Part shown: piece by piece, positions 1-5,708 of the stretch
Numbering within the stretch: position 1 is the first letter of the stretch
How the letters are laid out: every line of letters starts with the position of its first letter
Assembly: GCA_002335345.1 (NCBI GenBank)
Contig: DDCS01000157.1
Span: 1-5,708 of the forward strand
Source: Flavobacteriaceae bacterium UBA2000
GTDB lineage: Bacteria > Bacteroidota > Bacteroidia > Flavobacteriales > Flavobacteriaceae
Reading direction: 5' to 3'
Length of the DNA stretch: 5,708 nucleotides
Made by a program: the position numbers and the translations under genes
The notes under the pieces: generated by a model
What the model saw: the letters and a program-made list of their open reading frames with translations, nothing else
Told to the model about the DNA's origin: nothing
Database searches by the model: none

Positions 1-172
1 TCAGATCATTCGCCATGTAGCCGTCTAGCACAAAGTTATCTTGGAACAGTTTTGGATTGGCAAAAAGTTTAAGCTTTTGATCGTTATTTAAATCATTCAT
101 ATTTTTATAACTCTGAAAGTTAACATTACTTTTATCTAAGAGAGACAGCCCCGTACTATCAACCAGTAGCAC
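1..172 (-). CDS. 5' part of an unrecognised protein, start uncertain and possibly disrupted
   Basis: A frame is open from a TAG at 193-191 to the left edge, encoding a plausible sequence with LNVLLVDSTGLSLLDK near its beginning and FANPKLFQDNFVLDGYMAND near the edge. The VLLVDSTG stretch looks like a first beta-strand and loop, but I do not recognise the family. The only early start after the stop is GTG at 172, with no convincing Shine-Dalgarno; a later ATG lies at about 97. An in-frame ATG at 226, three bases after the methyltransferase stop, gives MVDERFFSTRS and then hits the TAG. Another ATG at 219 has AGGA at spacing 8 but ends after 14 codons at TAA 177-175 in a different frame. The gene may therefore truly start at GTG 172, or its start may be broken by a point change or a one-base indel. 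Orientation and spacing would make it the next gene of the operon. Confidence 0.4.
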   Translation of the reverse strand, partial: MLLVDSTGLSLLDKSNVNFQSYKNMNDLNNDQKLKLFANPKLFQDNFVLDGYMANDL

Positions 173-229
173 ATTTAAGTCTTGACATAACTAACTGCGC
201 GTCGAAAAAAAACGTTCATCCACCATGTC

Positions 230-967
230 CTAAGCATTTTTTCGGGCAACCATTACAAATTTAAAAGCCGAATATTTAACATTTATCAGAGTGTCAAACC
301 ATTTTAAGGTATTGCTTACAGGTGTTTCTCTTAAAAATAATTTCAAAACAGGCGCCAACCAAACCAGTGAACCAAAATAAGTGACTGTTACTTCTTCGAA
401 CTTTTTATTATAAATTTCAAATAATCTCGTGCTAGGCATGCGTCTCAACGTACTTAAAGATCTTCTGCCTGTTAAATAGTGAAAGAATCGGTTTAAACGA
501 TAGATCCAGTTATTATTTAATGAGTCAACACATATAAAAAATCCACCAGGCTTTAACGCTTGATAGATATTATTCAAAACAATGGCGTTATCGCCATAAC
601 TCAAACTACCAGCGGAGACAATGATGTCAAATTCCTCGTCCTTATTGAGCTCTTCCATATCCATTACCAAACAAGTCAAATTCTCACTATTGTGTAAAGA
701 TGCCAAAACTTCTAACGATCGAGCAGAGATATCACTCGCAACAACTGCGGCACTTGTCCTAAGCAGCACCTCGGTAAAATTGCCTGTGCCAGACCCAAGC
801 TCTAATATCTTATAATCCGCCTGTGCGCGTAACTCTATGCAACTCATGTAAAACAAGTAGGGGTCCTTCAGGTACTCAGCAAGAGAATCGAACTCGAAAT
901 TTTTATCTATTTGAGAGGCGAATGCGTCATAACGTTTCCTCTCAATCGCTTTGTCATTCACCGTCAT
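230..967 (-). CDS. Class I SAM-dependent methyltransferase (245 aa)
   Basis: Soluble Rossmann-fold methyltransferase transferring a methyl group from S-adenosylmethionine. Motif I is ILELGSGTGNF (54-64), the acidic residue after strand 2 is D79 in VVASDIS, motif II is FDIIVSAGSLSY (113-124) and the post-II motif is LKPGGFF (138-144). The part after residue 150 is rich in aromatic and basic residues and is probably the acceptor-binding cap; it contains a moderately hydrophobic stretch (about 199-212) that I do not call a membrane segment. The ATG at 967 lies 14 nt inside the end of the glycosyltransferase gene and is preceded by the strongest Shine-Dalgarno in the window (GAGGAG, spacing 4). 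Operon position suggests O- or N-methylation of a sugar in the repeat unit or capping of the chain, but this fold also serves lipids and small molecules, so the acceptor is unknown. Confidence 0.85.
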   Translation of the reverse strand: MTVNDKAIERKRYDAFASQIDKNFEFDSLAEYLKDPYLFYMSCIELRAQADYKILELGSGTGNFTEVLLRTSAAVVASDISARSLEVLASLHNSENLTCLVMDMEELNKDEEFDIIVSAGSLSYGDNAIVLNNIYQALKPGGFFICVDSLNNNWIYRLNRFFHYLTGRRSLSTLRRMPSTRLFEIYNKKFEEVTVTYFGSLVWLAPVLKLFLRETPVSNTLKWFDTLINVKYSAFKFVMVARKNA

Positions 968-2186
968 TTTGCTCCTCTACCAGAGAGGCCAACTTTGACT
1001 CGATTTGGTTGTAAACGAGATCATAATCAAACAATTCATCATATAACTTCTTGGCGTTCCGTCTAAGCTGGTCTGACTCTGTTAAGTCTGCATAGTTGTG
1101 CTCAATCAAAACGCCCAAAGATTCGGCTTGAAAGTAAATTCCGGCATTTGCAACACTCAGTAACCGGTCCACTTCACCTTTTAAGGAATGCAAAACAGGT
1201 AGTCCATAACTCAGTGACTCAATCACTTTGTTTGGAATACTGATTTCAAAGTCTTGGCTCTGGCGATAGGGCGCGAGCGTAGCCACACTTTTCGTCGCTA
1301 AATATTCCAGCGAGGAATTGTCGATCCATCCGGTAAAAATTACGTTGGTATGCCCACCGAACGCTTCTTGCGTTTCCTCTAAAAAAGGGCCGTCTCCACA
1401 AATATAAAACAAAATATTAATGCCTCGCGAATCAAGGTATTCAATAGCCTGCAACAAAGGACTGAAATCAAAAACTCGAGAAAGCGAGCCTGCGAAAAAC
1501 ATCTTAGCATGCTCCTCGTTTATTCTAGGAAGGCCCAAAGGTTCATGGATAGGCACTTTTCTAGATATCGGAGCCGTTAAATAGGATACAAAGTCGGTAG
1601 CTCGCCCGCTCAGATTGTAGTCTAGCAACACTCTATCCAAAAACGGTTGACTAATAGTTGTGATAGCGTTTGAGTTCTTCAGCGCCCACTTCGTCATAAA
1701 AAAATGCAGTGAAAATATGACTTTCCCGATCGGCCTTAAACGCTTTGGCAGCACGTCAATAAATATCTGTGGCCATAGGTCTTTTACGTCTACAACGTAC
1801 GGAATAGCATTTTTCACACACCATCTAGCCATCACGAAAGCGGCTTCAATTGGTGGGAATCCGATAAAAACCACATCGGGCTTTTGCTCATACTGCGTTA
1901 GGAACTTCCCTAAATTATTCGCTAAATGGAAATGGTCATAGAATCGGGCAAAACCTATGTTGGCGACATACCCAGGACTGTCAATTAAATGATAGTCGAT
2001 ATCAAAACTTTCGACAGAATCGATTTTCCTGTGTGCCTTCTTCTGATGATAAAATCGGGCGCTGACGATTACCACTGTATGCCCAGCGTCTTTTAATTTG
2101 GTAGCCAGATTTTCAGCACGCATTACCCTGAGGCCGCTACCATCGATCCGTAACGGCTCTCCTGTTTGAAAAATTAATACTCTCAA
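954..2186 (-). CDS. GT4-type glycosyltransferase of the amidotransferase-linked subgroup (410 aa)
   Basis: Predicted cytoplasmic GT-B glycosyltransferase. The N-terminal half shows VLIFQTGEPLRIDGSGLRVM (3-22), GHTVVIVSARFYHQKKAHR (35-53), FIGFPPIEAAF (107-117) and DVKDLWPQ (133-140). I recognise this combination from polysaccharide loci that also carry an N-acetyl-sugar amidotransferase, which fits the gene just upstream. The C-terminal half has FAGSLSRVFD (231-240), CGDGP (263-267), FTGWIDN (284-290) and the donor-site stretch ISIPNKVIESLSYGLPVLHS (315-334), with E314 and E323 near the usual EX7E glutamates. The start is TTG: it overlaps the upstream TGA as TTGA, a TAA lies two codons upstream in the same frame, and the conserved RVLIFQTGEP follows at once, so no other start fits. 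No Shine-Dalgarno is visible, implying translational coupling. It may transfer the amidino sugar made by its neighbour, but that is inferred from position only. Confidence 0.88.
   Translation of the reverse strand: MRVLIFQTGEPLRIDGSGLRVMRAENLATKLKDAGHTVVIVSARFYHQKKAHRKIDSVESFDIDYHLIDSPGYVANIGFARFYDHFHLANNLGKFLTQYEQKPDVVFIGFPPIEAAFVMARWCVKNAIPYVVDVKDLWPQIFIDVLPKRLRPIGKVIFSLHFFMTKWALKNSNAITTISQPFLDRVLLDYNLSGRATDFVSYLTAPISRKVPIHEPLGLPRINEEHAKMFFAGSLSRVFDFSPLLQAIEYLDSRGINILFYICGDGPFLEETQEAFGGHTNVIFTGWIDNSSLEYLATKSVATLAPYRQSQDFEISIPNKVIESLSYGLPVLHSLKGEVDRLLSVANAGIYFQAESLGVLIEHNYADLTESDQLRRNAKKLYDELFDYDLVYNQIESKLASLVEEQNDGE
972..977 (-). promoter_or_regulatory. Shine-Dalgarno of the methyltransferase
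   Basis: GAGGAG followed by CAAA and ATG 967 on the minus strand. It lies within the last codons of the upstream glycosyltransferase and is the best ribosome-binding match seen in the window. Confidence 0.7.
2183..2186 (-). other. TTGA stop/start overlap between amidotransferase and second glycosyltransferase
   Basis: The bases TTGA hold both the TTG start of the glycosyltransferase and the TGA stop of the amidotransferase. This is the TTG version of the common ATGA coupling junction. No Shine-Dalgarno precedes it, so initiation probably depends on ribosomes arriving from the upstream gene. Confidence 0.75.
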
Positions 2187-4006
2187 TGATTATACAATTT
2201 AGTGATGTTATTAACGATCTTAATAACATCAGAAAAATTCAAATCAAGAGTATCGAGGTACCATTTTATATTCTCGTACCTTGGTTTATTTTCATCAACT
2301 ACCAGAGTCAGAGCTTCCTCTCTGCTCAATGCACCTTCACGAACTTGATTGCTCCTAAAGGTATCATGCTCAGTAAATCCGGCCACGGTGTAATAGACGT
2401 AATTGTAAAATGCAGCCGTTCCATCACCAATGCGCCACGTTGTGCTTGTGTCAATGGCTTTCTCCCAATCATAGCTCTCCAAAGTTGAGTCAATGACCTT
2501 CTCATCCCACTGCCAATAGTCAAATATATGATAATAATCTGTCTTCTCTGTAAAGCTTCGGTAGTATTCGCCACTCAGCGTATCCCAAAGCGAAGAGTTG
2601 AAATAACCAAAACTATCTAACATGGTTTTGAATCGTCTGTATTGATAGTTTAGTTGTTTGAGAGCCCCGTGCGTATACACTTTATTGCCCTCAAAATCCG
2701 GCGGGATATCTAGGAAACCAGTTTTAAAATGCGTTACCTCTAAAGGGTTTACGCCCCATAGATTTAGATTAATCCCAGTTTGCTCCTTAATCGTCTCGAC
2801 ATGGCGAAAAAAGTGCTTGTCACCAGCAGTAAGGATACTCATCATTCCTAAATGAGGCGATTTTAGCCACGCTGTCAAATTCATTCTAATATTTTTACGC
2901 TTTTTAGATATATCGTCAGCAACAATGATGTTTTCAACGCCCAGTTTTGCACACATCTGGCTAATGTTTCGTCGACCAAGATCGGTAACCATTCCCCAAT
3001 CGTAGGTATAGGTTATGGGTTTCATTTGAAGCTCTTCGATAATTAAATGCAAACCATAGCAACTATCTCTACCACCGGAAAATGGCACAATGCAATCAGG
3101 CTCCAATCCAGGCCTCCTATAAGACTCCATAACAGCGAGTAACTCTTCCTTTGGTCTCGGGCTATTTTTAATTTTATAATTACGACAGTAATTACAAACG
3201 CCAGATTGATCGAAGCTAATATAGGGCATGGTTTCAGGAAGGATACATTTTGTACAGCGCCTAAGATCATGAAGATCGTATTCTAATAGGCTGCTCTCAG
3301 TTAAACTAAAAGTTAACTGAGGAATTAAGTCCTCCTTTCTACTTCGAATATCGGTAGTATCAAAAATTAATTCGCTGCTCGGAACTTCAAAGATTTTGTT
3401 GCCGCTTTGTAATTGTTTGACATTTTTACATCCAATTTTATCCAACGGGTATTTTTCTGACGCAAAAAAAATAGAATCCTTCAGATCGCCATAATATAGA
3501 CTGCCGTTGTTAGAAAGTAGCAACAGCTTACCAATAGATTTAAACAATATAGCTGCAGATACGACACCTTCACACAATTCAAATATTCGGTCGGAAATTT
3601 CTTCCAAGGACAATTGAGACTCCAGCCCATCTTTGGCGATCGCAACCAGCACTTCAGAATCTATTTGAAGTTGGCGCTTGGTGTTCAAATGACCCCATAT
3701 CTCGCCATCATTCACGACAATACCGTTATGAATCAGGCAAATATCGTCGCTGACAACGGGCTGATTGTCTGTCAGCCCATTTGTAATAAGACGGCTATGT
3801 CCCATCAGAAAGCTGCCACCACGAATTTTCTTAGAATTAATTAATCGGTCGACAGAATAGTCTGCTTTAAAAACCCGATATTGATCCTCAAAAAACTCCA
3901 CATAACCGCTGGAGTCCCGCCCTCGTTGCAAAGAATGATCAATCAGAACGGACAATGCTGCAACATTCATCGACTCTTGCGAAATAGTACCAAAAATACC
4001 GCACAT
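2183..4006 (-). CDS. Fused class II glutaminase / N-acetyl-sugar amidotransferase (WbpG/PseA-like)
   Basis: Two-domain cytoplasmic enzyme of 607 aa, predicted to hydrolyse glutamine and pass ammonia to an ATP-activated acetamido group of a nucleotide sugar, giving an acetamidino sugar. Residues 1 to about 225 are a class II (Ntn) glutamine amidotransferase: MCGIFG with the nucleophile Cys2, QRGRDSSGY (27-35), GHSRLITNG (69-77), IHNG (92-95) and DSEVLV (116-121). After a linker, residues 251-607 resemble WbpG/PseA amidotransferases: CTKC (251-254) and CNYC (271-274), probably a zinc-binding pair, then the PP-loop SGGRDS (310-315) of N-type ATP pyrophosphatases and YTYDWGM (333-339). The second half has about the size of a free-standing WbpG. 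WbpG works with separate HisH- and HisF-like partners; here the ammonia source appears built in. The ATG at 4006 is fixed by Cys2 and a good Shine-Dalgarno. AsnB-like amidation of a uronic acid is a less likely alternative. Confidence 0.85.
   Translation of the reverse strand: MCGIFGTISQESMNVAALSVLIDHSLQRGRDSSGYVEFFEDQYRVFKADYSVDRLINSKKIRGGSFLMGHSRLITNGLTDNQPVVSDDICLIHNGIVVNDGEIWGHLNTKRQLQIDSEVLVAIAKDGLESQLSLEEISDRIFELCEGVVSAAILFKSIGKLLLLSNNGSLYYGDLKDSIFFASEKYPLDKIGCKNVKQLQSGNKIFEVPSSELIFDTTDIRSRKEDLIPQLTFSLTESSLLEYDLHDLRRCTKCILPETMPYISFDQSGVCNYCRNYKIKNSPRPKEELLAVMESYRRPGLEPDCIVPFSGGRDSCYGLHLIIEELQMKPITYTYDWGMVTDLGRRNISQMCAKLGVENIIVADDISKKRKNIRMNLTAWLKSPHLGMMSILTAGDKHFFRHVETIKEQTGINLNLWGVNPLEVTHFKTGFLDIPPDFEGNKVYTHGALKQLNYQYRRFKTMLDSFGYFNSSLWDTLSGEYYRSFTEKTDYYHIFDYWQWDEKVIDSTLESYDWEKAIDTSTTWRIGDGTAAFYNYVYYTVAGFTEHDTFRSNQVREGALSREEALTLVVDENKPRYENIKWYLDTLDLNFSDVIKIVNNITKLYNH
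2203..2231 (-). repeat. Perfect 12-bp inverted repeat with 5-nt loop near the coupling junction
   Basis: On the minus strand the arms are TGATGTTATTAA and TTAATAACATCA, separated by GATCG; all 12 pairs are Watson-Crick. It lies in the last codons of the amidotransferase (around SDVIKIVNN), and its 3' edge is 16 nt before the TTG start of the next gene. The stem is AT-rich with only two G-C pairs, and no U-tract follows, so it does not look like an intrinsic terminator. The transcript could form a hairpin that ribosomes translating the amidotransferase would open. Because it is also coding sequence, chance cannot be excluded. Confidence 0.55.
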
Positions 4007-4012
4007 AACGTT

Positions 4013-4017
4013 TCCTT
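4013..4017 (-). promoter_or_regulatory. Shine-Dalgarno of the amidotransferase, overlapping the upstream stop
   Basis: AAGGA on the minus strand shares two bases with the TAA stop (4018-4016) of the preceding glycosyltransferase and lies six bases before ATG 4006. Termination and re-initiation can thus occur on the same few bases, suggesting coupled translation. It confirms the MCGIFG start. Confidence 0.7.
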
Positions 4018-5140
4018 AAAATTTATTATAGAGCACGCCAAGTTTTTGCTCTTGCGCTATCCAACTAAATTCTTGCATAGAATCACGATTGACATAAATC
4101 GCTTCAGAAGATGAAATTTCATTTACGGCTCGGATTAAACTATCTACATTAAGATCAGAAGTTCTGCCGCACGATAACGACTTTAGTAAAGCTGAAATTT
4201 CTGGAAAATCGCTCGAAATGACGGGAAGCCCCGCAAACAAATACTCGAAAAGTTTATTCGGCAAACAATAATAATCGCTTAAAGAAACATTCTCAATTAA
4301 ACAAATTCCAAAGTCCGCCGAAGCCGCGACAGGGACAACTAAGTCATGACTTACTCGAGGATGTAGATGTATGTTATTGGTTGTTTTAGACATTTCTAAA
4401 ACCTTGATTTCGAACTCGCCGAAACCGATAAACACCAAGTGGTCTTCAACTGACGGATCATTAAATGCCTCTAACAAAAGATCAATGCCTCTGCCTGGGC
4501 CCAAAATCCCGATATAGACAAAGACCTTTTTTTCTTCAGGAATCATGAACTTATTTCGCAAATACTGCTTGTCTTCAGAAAGCTTACTTCGATCAAAAAC
4601 TGGAGAATTTAGGATTACGGTATAATCCTTCTTTGATATATGCTCACAGTACCACCTACCTATAGAGTCGCTCACAACGATCAAGTGGTCGATTCTTGAC
4701 CAACAGAATTTTTCCGTGCATAAGATCAACCAACTTAAGAAATCGCCACCGCCAATACCATTACGGTCTGATTCCAACTCGTGAGCGTCATAAATAAGAG
4801 TGATGTTACTAAAACACTTCAGCACTAACCCTATAGGCAGCACCAATGTATCGTGACAGTGAATGATTCCGTACCCTTTTCCTCTTGCAAACCGGAGCAT
4901 TCTAAACATTAGCTCAATCATTGTAAAAAAGTGTCTGACTCTTTTAGGCAGAAAATATAACTTCCTTGAGTAAAGTGATAGAGCAGGATATTCGCTCGCT
5001 ATTAACGCTTGACCCTCTGGTTCGCGCTCTAGGACCCCTAAGCCGTCGACTACAAACCCTCGCGTCCTCAATGACCCAATCTCCTTCAGAATCCTGGAAT
5101 CATTATTAATGTCAGTGTGCGTTAGATGGAGAACCGTCAT
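4016..5140 (-). CDS. GT4-type glycosyltransferase (374 aa)
   Basis: Predicted cytoplasmic, retaining GT-B glycosyltransferase adding one sugar to the growing lipid-linked repeat unit; donor and acceptor are unknown. The N-terminal Rossmann half opens with VLHLTHTDINNDSRILKE (3-20), typical of this subgroup, and contains HCHD at 94-97 and YDAHE at 117-121. The donor-binding half starts near residue 205 with YIGILGPGRGID (209-220), then FIGFGE (237-242), FGICLIEN (277-284) and CLPNKLFEYLFAGLPVISSD (292-311). In the usual EX7E position the second Glu is E299, while the residue eight before it is Tyr291; this looks like the YYCLPNKLFEY variant rather than a defect. There is no signal peptide or membrane segment, and the length is normal for the family. 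The ATG at 5140 has an AGGA Shine-Dalgarno six bases upstream, inside the end of the polymerase gene. Family call is firm, substrate unknown. Confidence 0.9.
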   Translation of the reverse strand: MTVLHLTHTDINNDSRILKEIGSLRTRGFVVDGLGVLEREPEGQALIASEYPALSLYSRKLYFLPKRVRHFFTMIELMFRMLRFARGKGYGIIHCHDTLVLPIGLVLKCFSNITLIYDAHELESDRNGIGGGDFLSWLILCTEKFCWSRIDHLIVVSDSIGRWYCEHISKKDYTVILNSPVFDRSKLSEDKQYLRNKFMIPEEKKVFVYIGILGPGRGIDLLLEAFNDPSVEDHLVFIGFGEFEIKVLEMSKTTNNIHLHPRVSHDLVVPVAASADFGICLIENVSLSDYYCLPNKLFEYLFAGLPVISSDFPEISALLKSLSCGRTSDLNVDSLIRAVNEISSSEAIYVNRDSMQEFSWIAQEQKLGVLYNKF

Positions 5141-5708
5141 TTATTTTCCTGAAGATCAAATACCGCATTAAGGTATAGGCTACTAAAATTGATAAGAAGT
5201 AATCGTCCACTATATATTGACTAAATCCAGTTACACTTAGATCCTTAAAGTGAAAAATAATCCAAATATACAACGCTAAACCTAATGAACTTAGCATTTT
5301 AACATCAAAATAGTTATCAACGCACTTGAGAAAAAATGCGATGAAGAAGGAGAAAAATATAATTCCTATTGGACCAAAATTAGCATAGGCCTCCCCCCAA
5401 AAAACAGTCGGCATTGATCCTTGAATATTTGATTCCGGTTTGACAAACTGCATGATTTCCTGTGTAAGGTAAAAATGATTAAAAGGAAGTATAGCGCCCG
5501 GATTAGGAAAACTAGAGCCAAGCAAATAATTGTTAACCGAAAAATACTCAAGGTAATAATATGCAGGTTGGATGGATCCGGCAAACAATCGTGAAAAAAT
5601 AGACAAAAACGCGTCACCTAACCTGTCAAATCCCATTCCCATGAAGGTTGCGTAAAATATCGTCAGCGCTATTAAACTAAACCCTAGGAATGCCAAAATT
5701 GATCCAAT
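5112..5708 (-). CDS. Wzy-like polysaccharide repeat-unit polymerase, C-terminal part (5' end outside window)
   Basis: Integral inner-membrane protein, probably the polymerase that joins lipid-linked oligosaccharide repeat units at the periplasmic face. The frame is open to the window edge: four more codons precede the TTG at 5696, so that TTG is not a credible start and the N-terminal part is missing. Numbering from that TTG, hydrophobic segments lie at about residues 2-22, 108-123, 135-150 and 166-182, and the tail after the last one is short and polar. Residues 93-111 (GSMPTVFWGEAYANFGPIG) match the late GE-x-Y-x-NFG-x-x-G pattern I associate with O-antigen/oligosaccharide polymerases. Such proteins diverge strongly, so the call rests on topology, this motif and the neighbouring glycosyltransferases. 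The last 29 nt overlap the next gene. An O-antigen ligase or other multi-spanning polysaccharide protein is the main alternative. Confidence 0.75.
   Translation of the reverse strand: MGSILAFLGFSLIALTIFYATFMGMGFDRLGDAFLSIFSRLFAGSIQPAYYYLEYFSVNNYLLGSSFPNPGAILPFNHFYLTQEIMQFVKPESNIQGSMPTVFWGEAYANFGPIGIIFFSFFIAFFLKCVDNYFDVKMLSSLGLALYIWIIFHFKDLSVTGFSQYIVDDYFLSILVAYTLMRYLIFRKINDGSPSNAH
5147..5150 (-). promoter_or_regulatory. Shine-Dalgarno of the first glycosyltransferase
   Basis: On the minus strand AGGA is followed by six bases and then ATG at 5140. The site lies inside the coding sequence of the polymerase, so ribosomes finishing that gene pass over it. It supports the chosen start and the 29-nt overlap. 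Confidence 0.65.

Noticed and set aside
121..180. Transposase fragment suggested by the VLLVDSTGL stretch
   Set aside because: IS4/IS5-like transposases can show a DSTG-like strand, but the following residues do not continue any transposase pattern I recognise, and no terminal inverted repeats are visible nearby.
175..219. Programmed frameshift joining the 14-codon frame from ATG 219 to the downstream open frame
   Set aside because: No X-XXY-YYZ slippery heptamer is present at the frame overlap, and slippage at the eight-base homopolymer (205-212) leads only into frames that stop before or just after the overlap.
1660..1941. Plus-strand open frame of 93 codons opposite the second glycosyltransferase
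   Set aside because: Antisense shadow of a conserved glycosyltransferase; the translation looks unlike a folded protein and there is no operon context on the plus strand.
2186..2488. Plus-strand open frame of 100 codons opposite the end of the amidotransferase
   Set aside because: It lies wholly antisense to a gene with clear catalytic motifs, has no recognisable protein content, and has no Shine-Dalgarno I could support.
3296..3321. Nine-bp inverted repeat (CTCAGTTAA / TTAACTGAG, 8-nt loop) in the amidotransferase linker region
   Set aside because: A match of this length is expected roughly by chance in a window this size, it is mid-gene, and no regulatory role is suggested by position.
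2183..4006. Plain asparagine synthetase (AsnB) or GlmS reading of the amidotransferase
   Set aside because: The glutaminase half fits, but the second half has paired CxxC motifs and SGGRDS as in WbpG/PseA, without an AsnB-type SGGLDS synthetase domain or GlmS SIS domains.

Overview
The window reads as part of a surface-polysaccharide (O-antigen or capsule) biosynthesis locus of a Gram-negative bacterium. Every supported gene lies on the minus strand, so transcription runs from high to low coordinates. The moderately AT-rich composition and the gene families would suit a gammaproteobacterium, but nothing here fixes the taxon. No RNA gene, IS element, CRISPR array, origin, clear promoter or clear terminator was seen.

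In transcription order: (1) 5708-5112, the 3' part of a membrane polymerase of the Wzy / oligosaccharide-repeat-unit type, running off the right edge; (2) 5140-4016, a GT4-type glycosyltransferase; (3) 4006-2183, a two-domain amidotransferase joining an N-terminal class II (Ntn, Cys2) glutaminase to a C-terminal WbpG/PseA-type N-acetyl-sugar amidotransferase; (4) 2186-954, a second GT4-type glycosyltransferase with a TTG start; (5) 967-230, a SAM-dependent methyltransferase; (6) about 172-1, the beginning of an unrecognised reading frame leaving the left edge, whose start is unclear and may be broken. Junctions are very tight: overlaps of 29, 4 and 14 nt, and one gap of 9 nt. This is the layout of one translationally coupled operon.

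Inferred teamwork: the amidotransferase would convert an acetamido group of a nucleotide-activated sugar into an acetamidino group, using glutamine as nitrogen donor. The two cytoplasmic glycosyltransferases would add residues to the lipid-linked repeat unit, the methyltransferase may methylate the sugar or glycan, and the polymerase would join repeat units on the periplasmic side. The sugar, linkages and methylation site cannot be read from this window.

The most notable points are the single-chain glutaminase/sugar-amidotransferase fusion (the Pseudomonas WbpG system uses separate HisH- and HisF-like partners), a perfect 12-bp inverted repeat just upstream of the TTG start of the second glycosyltransferase, and the disturbed start of the leftmost reading frame.
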